Of a stretch of 64,000 nucleotides of DNA, positions 9,705 through 17,996 are shown piece after piece. Position 1 is the first letter of the stretch. Each line of letters opens with the position of its first letter. Source of the stretch: Shewanella colwelliana ATCC 39565 (GTDB lineage Bacteria; Pseudomonadota; Gammaproteobacteria; Enterobacterales; Shewanellaceae). Where the stretch lies: NCBI RefSeq assembly GCF_000518705.1, contig NZ_JAEC01000012.1:1-64000 (forward strand). The letters are read 5' to 3'. The translations under genes were made by a program, and so were the position numbers. The notes beneath the pieces were generated by a model. That model saw nothing but the letters and a program-made list of their open reading frames with translations. It had not been told where the DNA came from and did not search any database.

Positions 9705-10595
9705 ATGCTTGACGCTATTTGCAAAATAGATCTTCAACCTGACATGACCTACTCGGTATTTAAGTTTCAGGTATTAAACGATGCTGAGATAGAGCGTTTA
9801 CGCCAGCACCTATTTTGCCCTGTGTGTGATGGTAAAGCCTATTTCCGTAAAGCATCTAAAGATGGTAAAGCGGCCTGTTTTGGCTCTCGTTATCATCAGC
9901 TTGATTGCGCCGAATTTAAGCCCTCTGCTAGTCGTCAACGTGAAGAGCAAGATGCGACAGAGGTGAATCAGCTCATCACCGAAAGTGATGCATTAAAAAT
10001 TGATTTCAGCCGTTCACCTTCAACCGCTAAGGCTAAACCGTCTTCACCGCAAACTGCCGTTTTAGATAAGAAAGCTCAGTCTAATGATGCACTTGAGCTG
10101 CCTAATCAGATTGCAGAGCCTCAAAGTCAGTATCTGGACGATAAGAGGGCTCATCAGCCTGATCAACGTATCGGTAGCCAAGGGTTAGAGAAACTACTCA
10201 ATAGCTTATTACGAGGGAGCGATCTGGCCAGCTCCGACTTGTGGGTCTACACCGACGATAAATATCGATGGCGCGCCAAGAATTTATTCGTCAATTTTGT
10301 CGACGCAGAGCCTACTGATAATGGCTCTCCACGTATGTATTGGGGCACGCTATCCCATAGCGACAAAGCCATGTTGTGGCTAAACCCTGCCGATAGCAAA
10401 GATGTCGGTATTCCTATCGACAGCTTTAAGGGGGCATTACAACAGCGTTTTGGTGTCGAAGACCGACGAGATCTTGAAGGAGCAGGGATTATCATCTTTG
10501 GTAAGTGCTTTTGGAACAAAGACAAAACACGAAAGATCATCCAGCTGTGGAACCGAGACGTAACCCGTATGCACCTGTCTAAGGCCGATGACTAG
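9705..10595 (+). CDS. Hypothetical protein with N-terminal putative zinc site
   Basis: I do not recognise this 296-residue soluble protein. Residues 38-68 hold C38PVC41, C58, H64 and C68, a spacing suggestive of a zinc ribbon. Residues 80-150 are low-complexity and polar. The C-terminal half (from about 165) is compact and aromatic-rich, with YWGTLSHSDKAMLWL and GAGIIIFGKCFW. This layout, a zinc finger then a linker then a folded domain, fits a nucleic-acid-associated role, but that is only inference. AGAGAG lies upstream of ATG 9705. Confidence 0.7.
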   Translation: MLDAICKIDLQPDMTYSVFKFQVLNDAEIERLRQHLFCPVCDGKAYFRKASKDGKAACFGSRYHQLDCAEFKPSASRQREEQDATEVNQLITESDALKIDFSRSPSTAKAKPSSPQTAVLDKKAQSNDALELPNQIAEPQSQYLDDKRAHQPDQRIGSQGLEKLLNSLLRGSDLASSDLWVYTDDKYRWRAKNLFVNFVDAEPTDNGSPRMYWGTLSHSDKAMLWLNPADSKDVGIPIDSFKGALQQRFGVEDRRDLEGAGIIIFGKCFWNKDKTRKIIQLWNRDVTRMHLSKADD

Positions 10596-10827
10596 GCTTG
10601 CCTTGCAGACTCTGTAAGTATTTTAAATATCAATCGAGCCAGAGTTTGCATTGCAATTATTTGACGCTTGCCTTTCACGACGAGTCTTATGGTTGAGCGT
10701 TAATCATAAATGAATGAGGGCGTTAGCGCTCATTTGCCCTTCTTGGTACGACTTATGCTGTGTTTATATTGCAGGATAAACCTATCCCTATCGCGATAAC
10801 GGCCGATAAAAGGGTGAGGAGTACAGT

Positions 10828-11055
10828 ATGAATAGCAGCATAAAAGCGCCCATTGATAGCTTATATTTTGTGGTCAACAAAGGCCTTTATCTCAGCTCTG
10901 AAGCTTATCGACAACGGGTGGATTACATTCGAACCTTGATGGCACTTAACCCAGACACTGAGTCGCAGTCTACGCCCAGTAAAACGCGGCGTGAGTTGAC
11001 CGCCAAACAACATGAAAAACCCGCTGATACCAATCAGTATAAAATGGCGTTTTAA
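10828..11055 (+). CDS. Small hypothetical protein (75 aa)
   Basis: ATG 10828 has a good GAGGAG ribosome site. The protein begins with a folded-looking segment (SLYFVVNKGLYLSSEAYRQ) and ends in a basic, polar tail. No signal peptide, membrane segment or family motif is visible. Codon use resembles that of its neighbours, so I treat it as real. Confidence 0.6.
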   Translation: MNSSIKAPIDSLYFVVNKGLYLSSEAYRQRVDYIRTLMALNPDTESQSTPSKTRRELTAKQHEKPADTNQYKMAF

Positions 11056-11057
11056 GA

Positions 11058-11948
11058 CTATATCTGTTGGGAGCGACGTCGATTTTTAGCCAGCTTGTCC
11101 CCAAACTGATAAATGGCTAATCCCCCTAGTACTAAGCTTGCGCCAATGATCAGGGTCTCGCTGATCGTCTCACCATTGAGTTGTGCGCCAAGCGCCATGG
11201 CAAACACTGGGGTGATCAAGGTGACTAACGCCACGGTACTGGCATTGAGGTGTTGTAGAATATAGAAATAGGCGATAAAGCCGATTAGTGAACCAAAGAT
11301 ACCTAGGTATAAAATGGCCCCCATCGACTTGATTGACCATGTGTCTAGCGGCACAGTGCCGTCGAATATAATCCAAGCGATGGCAAACATCGGTGTAGAA
11401 AACAATAATGCCCCTACAGTACTCGCAATAGGATGGATCTGCAGTTTAACGGTTTTAATTAACACCCCACTTAAGCTAAATAGACACACTGCGCTCAACA
11501 CTAATACCAAACCTATCCAGCTGTCGTTGCCCAGTGATAGTTTGGTGGAGCAGACTACACCAAGCCCAGTAAATGCCAGCAATAGCGCCAATACTCTCAG
11601 TGGACCAAATTTAGGTTCGTTAAGTAGCTTTTGGGCCAGTATCCCAGACAGTAGCGGCGATAAACCAAAGATTAACGACATGGTGCCCGAGGGAAGATAA
11701 CGAGCGGCAAAGTAACTGAGCAACATGCCTCCGACAATGCCGATAGAGGAAAAAGCATAAAGTTTAAAGGCGCGTTTATGCCAAGGCAGGCGGATGCGGC
11801 TAAATAAGATAATCAATGAGCCTATGACTAAAGCGATCACCATGCGAAGCAGGACTGCCATGGTTGGGTGTACCGATTCGCTGCTCCATACAATGCCTAG
11901 TGGCGTTGTTGACCAGATAAGGACGACGGCCAAAAATGAGATGGGCAC
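11058..11948 (-). CDS. EamA/DMT-family transporter
   Basis: An inner-membrane protein with ten predicted hydrophobic helices in two EamA repeats, including the first-repeat segment LIFGLSPLLSGILAQKLLNE and the second-repeat segment VALVTLITPVFAMALGAQLNGE. This is the pattern of drug/metabolite exporters; the substrate is unknown. The start is uncertain. GTG at 11948 begins right before the first helix (PISFLAVVLIW), while a TTG at 12017 would add 23 residues; neither has a convincing ribosome site. It converges with the small gene upstream. Confidence 0.78.
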   Translation of the reverse strand: MPISFLAVVLIWSTTPLGIVWSSESVHPTMAVLLRMVIALVIGSLIILFSRIRLPWHKRAFKLYAFSSIGIVGGMLLSYFAARYLPSGTMSLIFGLSPLLSGILAQKLLNEPKFGPLRVLALLLAFTGLGVVCSTKLSLGNDSWIGLVLVLSAVCLFSLSGVLIKTVKLQIHPIASTVGALLFSTPMFAIAWIIFDGTVPLDTWSIKSMGAILYLGIFGSLIGFIAYFYILQHLNASTVALVTLITPVFAMALGAQLNGETISETLIIGASLVLGGLAIYQFGDKLAKNRRRSQQI

Positions 11949-12100
11949 GAGTTTGGGCAGAACAGTCGCGGAAGGTATAGCAATACAACTCAGAGTTAGC
12001 GAGCAAAAACAGAGCAAGATTTTGACTTATATTAGTCAATATTACTATGGGAAAGTGGGCCGAGATTGAAACTATTTATGTCAAAGATTAACGAGTCTAA

Positions 12101-12325
12101 TTAGGCGGCCATGAACTGTAGGGCTAGAAAGTCAAAAGGGGCAACGCCCTTTAGCGCTTGCCCCTTTTGTTGTTTGCGGTTGTATGAACCTTTACCTTTT
12201 CTCGGTTTTTCAGTACGCATCTTAAATAATTCACTGGTGACGATAGCCTTTAAGGCGTTGTCCTTTATTTTGCCTCGACCACTATCATGTTCAATAGTGA
12301 CGTTGCGCTGGTTTTTGTTACCCAT
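12101..12325 (-). CDS. arfA: Alternative ribosome-rescue factor A
   Basis: The N-terminal part carries the ArfA signature: GRGKIKDNALKAIV, then EKPRKGKGSYNRK. ArfA recruits RF2 to ribosomes stalled without a stop codon, as a backup to tmRNA. As in Escherichia coli arfA, a strong hairpin lies inside the coding sequence (12133-12169 here) after codon ~52. In the known system this truncates the mRNA so that the protein is made only when tmRNA fails; the same control is very likely here. The residues encoded beyond the hairpin (FDFLALQFMAA) are hydrophobic, as in the E. coli full-length, unstable form. Confidence 0.9.
   Translation of the reverse strand: MGNKNQRNVTIEHDSGRGKIKDNALKAIVTSELFKMRTEKPRKGKGSYNRKQQKGQALKGVAPFDFLALQFMAA
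12133..12169 (-). promoter_or_regulatory. arfA: Intragenic hairpin of arfA
   Basis: CAAAAGGGGCAA pairs with TTGCCCCTTTTG (12 bp), extended by CGC/GCG past one bulged base, around a 6-nt loop. It lies within the reading frame, 3' of the conserved KGKGSY motif. By analogy with E. coli arfA it acts as an RNase III target and/or terminator producing non-stop mRNA. Confidence 0.85.
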
Positions 12326-12538
12326 TGGGTGTCCTCTTTATAGTTACCTAGCATCTTGATTCACGGCAGGCTGGCACTTTTTAACGGCTTTGTGCCACTA
12401 CCGAGATCGCCGAACATTACGCCTGTTTTGGCGATTAATCAACCACTATATTGCTACTTTTTATTGAATGATCGCTGGGCCCAAGCAGAGCTTTTCATTA
12501 GCTTCTACACTTATGTGCAACACTAACAAGGAGCGGTT

Positions 12539-13000
12539 ATGAATATTTTTAAAACGTTATTGCTAATAAGCTGTTTAGGCTTATTCTTTGCTTTGCCGGC
12601 CGCTGGCCATGGTGATATTGGCCAGCCCTCAAGTGGGGCAAAACAGATGGCTGGTGCTAAAGGGACCTTTGCCTTTAAGCCAGCAGATTGGATAGCAGCA
12701 AAGCAAACATGGTGGAAAGATTCTGATGGCGTAGCGCCTGGTGTCGCAGGCTGTCATATTGGTACCGACGAGCACGGTGTTGCTAATGGGCGCATGTTTG
12801 GCGAAGCTTGTTTGCCAGACGGTATACTAGTGGAGTCAAACCCAGGCAAAGATGTGGTCCATGTTCACGGCAACGATACGGGTCATCCTGATACGTTTGA
12901 TTGTAATGCTTGGTGTGTCGGGGAAGGTAATACAACCGGTAGGTGTGAGGTGGCTAAAGCACCGCCTTGTGAACAATCTGCACGTTGCGTGTGTCGATAG
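12539..13000 (+). CDS. Secreted cysteine-rich hypothetical protein
   Basis: A 153-residue protein with a clear signal peptide (FKTLLLISCLGLFFALPAAG). The best cleavage site, after AAG at 23, would leave a mature N-terminal histidine (H24-G-D-I-G). The mature chain has eight cysteines (72, 91, 122, 126, 136, 144, 150, 152), probably four disulfides, plus the histidine cluster VVHVHGNDTGHP. No family is recognised. AAGGAG precedes ATG 12539. A periplasmic or extracellular, possibly metal-binding role is inference. Confidence 0.7.
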   Translation: MNIFKTLLLISCLGLFFALPAAGHGDIGQPSSGAKQMAGAKGTFAFKPADWIAAKQTWWKDSDGVAPGVAGCHIGTDEHGVANGRMFGEACLPDGILVESNPGKDVVHVHGNDTGHPDTFDCNAWCVGEGNTTGRCEVAKAPPCEQSARCVCR

Positions 13001-13126
13001 TCTGTTTACTGCAAGGGCCTTCTCTTGACCCTTTATGTTGGCTCAATAAAATTAATTATCATTTAACTAACGCTTGCTATAGTCTCTTTTACCTTAAGAT
13101 ATCGCGTTGTAAAGGAGTCATAATCG

Positions 13127-13648
13127 ATGAAAAAAATACCTCAAATCGTGGTGGGAACGGCACTGTTGTCACTGTCTGCCTGTGGTTTTATTGGTGATGA
13201 CAAGGCAAAAATAGAGCAGGCATGGCTTGAACAAGATCAACAGCTTAAAAGCGTGATTGAACAGATCCGCACTCAGGGGATCGATGTTGTTGCTCGCAGC
13301 GCACAGGCAGGATCGATTTCTGCATGCGTGGCTAATCGGCTCAGCGATGACCCGCTTGGCCAGCTCGTCAGCGTAGAGGGCGCGTTGGTGGAGTCGGCGC
13401 AAATTACCGATTTGATGAGCCAGCTCCAAGGCACCATGGAGCAAGACGTTAGTATCGAACAGGTGATTAATCTTGTGCAACAAGGTGCTGACTTGGCGGC
13501 TTATGGCAAAGCGTTAGTCGACCAGCAAGGCTTAGATCAAGCCTTGCAAACCCTTGATCAGTTGGCGCAGTCGGGTGGTCAGTGGGCATCAGAGGATCTC
13601 GGCGCCCACTTTCAACAACTGCTGCTGACTTGCCGCGAGCAAGGCTAG
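13127..13648 (+). CDS. Putative lipoprotein, unknown function
   Basis: 173 residues with a lipoprotein signal peptide: lipobox LSAC gives an N-terminal acylated cysteine at residue 19 (SLSACGFIGDD). The residue after Cys is Gly, not Asp, consistent with outer-membrane sorting. The remainder is helical and glutamine-rich with two further cysteines. AAAGGAG lies upstream of the start. No family is recognised. Confidence 0.68.
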   Translation: MKKIPQIVVGTALLSLSACGFIGDDKAKIEQAWLEQDQQLKSVIEQIRTQGIDVVARSAQAGSISACVANRLSDDPLGQLVSVEGALVESAQITDLMSQLQGTMEQDVSIEQVINLVQQGADLAAYGKALVDQQGLDQALQTLDQLAQSGGQWASEDLGAHFQQLLLTCREQG

Positions 13649-13654
13649 TGTTAT

Positions 13655-14575
13655 TTACAGGCTTGCTGTACTCAATTCATGGCGATAGGGAATTGAGCGT
13701 CGTGCACCAAAACGCGTGACGGTAATGGCAGCCGCTTGATGGGCAAATTTGACGGCATCTGTCATTGCTAAACCTTCACTCAAGGCGACCATTAGGCCAC
13801 CATTAAAGGTGTCACCTGCGGCCACAGTGTCGACGGGGTCAACTGCTATACCTGGGATGATGCCTTCGAAACCATCATGGCTGAGGTAGGCTCCCTGTTT
13901 ACCTAACGTAATGATGACAGTTTTGGGGCCTAACTGATGTAACATCTGTGCGGCTAGCTTTGCACTGGAGGCGTCAGTGACCTCAATCCCCGTTATCGCC
14001 TCTGCTTCGGTTTCATTGGGGGTTATGATATCGACTAAACGCAGCAGGTCTTTGCCTATGACACTAGCAGGGGCTGGGTTGAGTATGGTGTTTGTGCCAT
14101 TTTCTTTGGCTAAGGTTAGCGCGCTAAGCACAGTCGGCCCCGGTGTTTCTAGTTGCACTAAGAGCCAGTCAGCTTTGCGAAGAAGGTGTTGATGATAGCC
14201 TAATGCTTCAGGGGTTAATGAGGCGTTCGCTCCCGCCGAAACGCCAATCATGTTTTCGCCATTCTTACCGACAAAAATCATTGCTGTACCTGTTGCTTGT
14301 CCAGCCTTCTTTGTGACCCCATCTTCGCAAATACCATCACTGAGCCAAGCATTAGATAGCGCATCGCCAATGGTATCGTCGCCCACATGGCAGATGAAAT
14401 CGACTCGAGTATGCTCTTGGCATAAACGTGCCACAGCCACGGCCTGGTTTGCACCTTTACCACCATGTTCCAAGCGATAGTTTTGGCTCATTAGCGTTTG
14501 CCCGGCTGCTGGCAGAAACTCAAAATTCATCACGTGATCGGCGTTGGCGCTGCCCACAATTAACAGTCTACTCAT
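13655..14575 (-). CDS. rbsK: Ribokinase
   Basis: A 306-residue PfkB-family sugar kinase. It has the N-terminal substrate motif GGKGANQAVAVARL and the C-terminal signature DPVDTVAAGDTFNGG with the catalytic Asp of AAGDTF. Length and motifs match RbsK, which phosphorylates ribose at O5. It lies just downstream of a nucleoside hydrolase gene in the same direction, so released ribose from nucleosides would be fed to ribose-5-phosphate. A terminator/attenuator hairpin separates the two genes. Confidence 0.9.
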   Translation of the reverse strand: MSRLLIVGSANADHVMNFEFLPAAGQTLMSQNYRLEHGGKGANQAVAVARLCQEHTRVDFICHVGDDTIGDALSNAWLSDGICEDGVTKKAGQATGTAMIFVGKNGENMIGVSAGANASLTPEALGYHQHLLRKADWLLVQLETPGPTVLSALTLAKENGTNTILNPAPASVIGKDLLRLVDIITPNETEAEAITGIEVTDASSAKLAAQMLHQLGPKTVIITLGKQGAYLSHDGFEGIIPGIAVDPVDTVAAGDTFNGGLMVALSEGLAMTDAVKFAHQAAAITVTRFGARRSIPYRHELSTASL

Positions 14576-14590
14576 GATCTCTTCTTTCCC

Positions 14591-14616
14591 GATAAAAAGG
14601 AGGGGAAGCCCCTCCT
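14591..14616 (-). terminator. Terminator/attenuator between nucleoside hydrolase and rbsK
   Basis: On the minus strand AGGAGGGG/CCCCTCCT closes a 3-nt loop and is followed by TTTTTATC. It lies 15 bp after the nucleoside hydrolase stop and just before the rbsK ribosome site, so it may only partly end transcription. Confidence 0.8.
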
Positions 14617-14630
14617 CATAGCGATTGCCA

Positions 14631-15623
14631 TTATTGGTTATAGGCGGTTAAACACTCAACGATTAGGTCAACAAAGCCTTGTCTATCAATATCAAATAGC
14701 ACTGTGGCATTGGCTGGCTGTCCACTGAGTTGATAGCGGTCCACCACCGTCATGCCTTGAGTGTGTTCGCCTTTGGTTTCGACGCTGACGGCGCATTCGA
14801 TACTGGTAAACAGTTCTGGTTTTAACAACCAAGCGATAGTGCAGGGGTCATGCAAAGGCGCGCCAGTAAAGCCCCACTTAGGATCTCTATGGTAGATCAT
14901 AAAGAAATCTAATAACCCTGCGACACACTGCGCCACAGGATTTTGAATTTGACGAATGCGCTCAATATCTTCATCCATGATCTGTGCTTGATGGGTCACA
15001 TCTAGGCCGCACATGGTGATTGCAATGCCGGATTTGAACACCATATCGGCGGCTTCAGGATCAACAAAGATATTAAATTCGGCAGCAGGTGTCCAGTTGC
15101 CTACGCCAGCGGCACCTCCCATCAAGACTATGCGATCAATTTTACTGTGAAGCTCAGGATAATTTGCCAAAAACAGCGCGATATTGGTCAGCGGGCCTGA
15201 CGGAATTAGCGTGACAGGTTCGCTACTTTGACGCACTTTTTGTGCTATCAATTCGATGGCATTTTCACTTACTGGGGCAAAAGTGGGATCGGGTAGCTTA
15301 GGACCATCTAAGCCAGTCTCGCCATGAACGTTGTTGGCAATAATCAACTCTCTGGCTAACGGCTTAATGGCGCCGCCGGCGACCGGAATATCGCTGCGGT
15401 TGAGCAGCGTGAGTATACGCAGTGCATTATTTAGCGTTTTGTCAGGGGTTTGATTCCCTGCGCTGGTCGTTACCGCTAGCGGATTGAGTTGGTCGCTGCT
15501 TAGCGCGAGAATAAGAGAGATTGCATCATCATGACCGGGATCGCAGTCAAGAATTATCGGCCGTGCAGATGCTAAAGGTTTAATTGCCGTTGTTGGATTA
15601 GTGGTGGCACTAGAACTTGTCAT
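14631..15623 (-). CDS. Inosine/uridine-preferring nucleoside hydrolase
   Basis: The IUNH-family signature [15 protein letters not shown] near the N terminus carries the Ca2+-binding aspartates, with [26 protein letters not shown] in the middle. The enzyme splits the N-glycosidic bond of ribonucleosides into base and ribose; it resembles Rih-type enzymes, but the preferred base is not clear. Two ATGs lie six bases apart; GGAG is one base from the first and seven from the second, so I choose 15623. It forms a functional pair with rbsK downstream. Confidence 0.87.
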   Translation of the reverse strand: MTSSSATTNPTTAIKPLASARPIILDCDPGHDDAISLILALSSDQLNPLAVTTSAGNQTPDKTLNNALRILTLLNRSDIPVAGGAIKPLARELIIANNVHGETGLDGPKLPDPTFAPVSENAIELIAQKVRQSSEPVTLIPSGPLTNIALFLANYPELHSKIDRIVLMGGAAGVGNWTPAAEFNIFVDPEAADMVFKSGIAITMCGLDVTHQAQIMDEDIERIRQIQNPVAQCVAGLLDFFMIYHRDPKWGFTGAPLHDPCTIAWLLKPELFTSIECAVSVETKGEHTQGMTVVDRYQLSGQPANATVLFDIDRQGFVDLIVECLTAYNQ

Positions 15624-15715
15624 GGTCATACTCCATTGATTGACACCTTTTGCAGAGTAGCACGCTATTTAGACTTGTCATCTTTGGTGAGAGAAATTGT
15701 GATTGAAGACGCTGT

Positions 15716-16120
15716 AACACCAATCAGTACAAGAATGTGATCGACTCAACGTGTTTTTGGCAACGAGTACAAGGCGAATAGCTGATAGAATGGTGGCTCC
15801 CTTGTGAGGCTATTCAACGCAGGAGTTGGCAGGTAAAAAGCACGCTCAAAAAGTCAGTTTTAGCGCACCCGATGCAGTGTTAACGAGCTTAAATCTAGAA
15901 CGACACTGCTCCTCACTCGTTGCAATCAATAGGAACCTTGTGAATGCCCTTGATGCACGACTAAAGGGATATAGGGCGAAGCAAGACTAAAGGGATTTAG
16001 GAGGTAGGCTCACGCATGGAGCGGTTACCTAGGATGCTAGAGCCTAGGAGCAATTAAGAGCCTTGCCTCAGACGCGTTAAATGCTCGCTGAGCGATCAGA
16101 ACTTTATACTGATTGGTATA
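15716..16120. mobile_element. MITE-like non-coding element
   Basis: A non-coding segment of about 405 bp is bounded by inverted ends: ACCAATCAGTA at 15719-15729 and its exact complement TACTGATTGGT at 16107-16117, with further partial matches on both sides (AACACC..CAAG against CTTTA..GGTATA). It has no credible reading frame, which fits a miniature inverted-repeat element. I cannot see a certain target duplication. Confidence 0.6.
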
Positions 16121-16504
16121 AGGCAAGGAAAAGCCTTTTCCTGCTTTTACTCATGCCAAGTATCACCTATCTACGCATATTATCTGAATAATCAATAGGT
16201 GGTTGCTTTTTTAACATTGCATTAAAAAATTATTATATTAATACTTTTCATAAGGTTAAGTTTTTACTTAAGTCCGTTAATGACTTTTTTATGATAAGTT
16301 AATTATTAATTATTGACTCAAAGGTCATTGCAGATTATTTTGCCGCCGATGTTTTTACTAAGGTGCAATAGATGGCATCAGTCTGTTTAAATATGACTGG
16401 TGGTATGTCCATGAAAAGCAGCAATTAAGCGTGATGCCATATACAGTGTTACGCCGAGTAAATTAGTTAGCCCAAAAGGCTCAATTTAAGAAGGACCTTA
16501 TCGC
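16121..16504. other. AT-rich leader region of the NhaC-like gene
   Basis: This AT-rich stretch between the MITE-like element and the antiporter gene presumably holds its promoter. I looked for the conserved elements of lysine, purine and cobalamin riboswitches and saw none. The ribosome site AGAAGGA sits just before ATG 16505. Confidence 0.45.
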
Positions 16505-17887
16505 ATGTCTGAACCGACAGCCTTAAGTCTTATCCCACCTTTGGTGGTTTTGGTGTTAGCCATCTGGCTACGCCGTCCAATCCTATCGTTAGTTATTGGT
16601 GCCCTAGTTGGCTTGGTGATGTACCAACCCACAGAAGTATTAGGTAACTTTTCTGATATTTCCCTATCTGTTATGGCCGATGAAACCATAGGTTGGTTGA
16701 TCTTGGTTTGTGGTGGGTTTGGTGCCTTAATCGCATTGCTGGTTAAAACCGGTGGCTCAATGGCATTTGGTCGTCATGCGCTCAAGTTGGCTAAGGGGCC
16801 TAAGTCGTCGCTGTTTATGACCTTTATATTGGGCGTGGTGATTTTTATCGACGACTACCTCAATGCGTTAACCGTTGGTTCGACAATGCAAAGAGTCACG
16901 GATAAGTTCAAGGTCTCCCGTGAAATGCTAGCCTATGTGGTGGACTCTACTGCTGCACCTATCTGTGTCTTAGTCCCTCTCTCTACGTGGGCGGTTTTCT
17001 TTGGCGGCCTCTTGGTCGACAATGGTATTGCCGGCGAAGGCCAAGGGATTGCGGTTTATATGTCAGCGATCCCCTATATGCTTTACGCTTGGCTTGCAGT
17101 GGCTATGGTGTTGTTGGTCATCTTAGGTATTGTGCCTGCTTTTGGGCCAATGAAGCGTGCACAACAAGCTGCCGCTCAAGGTGAGCCTGCATTAGCGAGG
17201 ACAGATCTTGATGAGGTACAAACTTCTGATGAATACGCGCTAAAAGCGATTGAAGATGAGTTTAAGCACGCGGACAACTTAGGTCAGCTGCACAATTTTT
17301 TTGTGCCAATTATCCTTTTGGTTGGCTTTACGGTTTATTTCGATATTGATGTATTGAAAGGTCTTATAGCCACCTTAGCGATAACTTTACCTTACTATGG
17401 TGTGCAGCGCCTGATGCCGTTATCAGAGGTGATGGAGCAGATGATTGATGGCTTTAAAGCCATGTTGCCAGCCATTGGTACCGTGATTGCCGCCTTTGTG
17501 TTTAAAGATGTGTGCGACAAACTAATGTTGCCGCAATATGTTATTGATAATCTCAGTCCGTTTATGACGCCGCAACTGTTGCCTGCCGTGGTGTTTTTAG
17601 CTATGTCGATATTGGCGTTTGCCACCGGATCTAGCTGGGGTATCTTTGCGGTTTCAATTCCTATTGTGATGCCTCTGGCGCAAGCGGTTGACGCTAACAT
17701 TCCATTAGTGATTGGTGCGCTGTTGTCGGCATCCTCTTTTGGTAGTCAGGCGTGTTTCTACTCTGATTCTACTGTGCTAGCGGCTCAAGGCTCTGGTTGT
17801 AACTTGGTGAGTCATGCCGTGACACAGTTACCCTATGCCTTAATTGCGGCAGGAGCGACCTTTGTGGGTTTCTTATGGCTGGCTTGA
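16505..17887 (+). CDS. NhaC-family Na+/H+ antiporter-like transporter
   Basis: A 460-residue inner-membrane protein with about eleven transmembrane segments. Characteristic stretches are GVVIFIDDYLNALTVGSTM, with acidic residues in a membrane helix, DSTAAPICVLVPLSTWAVF, and ATGSSWGIFAVSIPIVMPLA near the C terminus; these are typical of the NhaC superfamily. Members exchange Na+ for H+ or carry organic acids and amino acids, so the exact substrate is open. It converges with nhaD, and a shared hairpin lies between them. Confidence 0.8.
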   Translation: MSEPTALSLIPPLVVLVLAIWLRRPILSLVIGALVGLVMYQPTEVLGNFSDISLSVMADETIGWLILVCGGFGALIALLVKTGGSMAFGRHALKLAKGPKSSLFMTFILGVVIFIDDYLNALTVGSTMQRVTDKFKVSREMLAYVVDSTAAPICVLVPLSTWAVFFGGLLVDNGIAGEGQGIAVYMSAIPYMLYAWLAVAMVLLVILGIVPAFGPMKRAQQAAAQGEPALARTDLDEVQTSDEYALKAIEDEFKHADNLGQLHNFFVPIILLVGFTVYFDIDVLKGLIATLAITLPYYGVQRLMPLSEVMEQMIDGFKAMLPAIGTVIAAFVFKDVCDKLMLPQYVIDNLSPFMTPQLLPAVVFLAMSILAFATGSSWGIFAVSIPIVMPLAQAVDANIPLVIGALLSASSFGSQACFYSDSTVLAAQGSGCNLVSHAVTQLPYALIAAGATFVGFLWLA

Positions 17888-17920
17888 TTAACTGATAGTG
17901 GGCAGATGGCTAAGTGATGA

Positions 17921-17957
17921 AAAGGGCGTCGAAGGGTCAATTCGACGCCCTTTTTTA
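17921..17957 (+). terminator. Terminator between NhaC-like gene and nhaD
   Basis: AAAGGGCGTCGAA pairs perfectly with TTCGACGCCCTTT over a 7-nt loop and is followed by a T run on the plus strand. It also lies 40 bp past the end of convergent nhaD and could work in both directions. Confidence 0.9.
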
Positions 17958-17996
17958 TTAAGCGATAGGGCTTAATTTTCTAAAATTTATCAGACG

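Noticed and set aside
11314..12069. Plus-strand frames across the EamA transporter gene
   Set aside because: Antisense shadows of a convincing ten-helix membrane protein.
12539..13000. Lytic polysaccharide monooxygenase, because of a predicted N-terminal His
   Set aside because: The second copper-binding His and the typical LPMO core motifs and length are not present.
16121..16504. Riboswitch upstream of the NhaC-like gene
   Set aside because: No conserved core of the lysine, purine or cobalamin classes could be found by eye.
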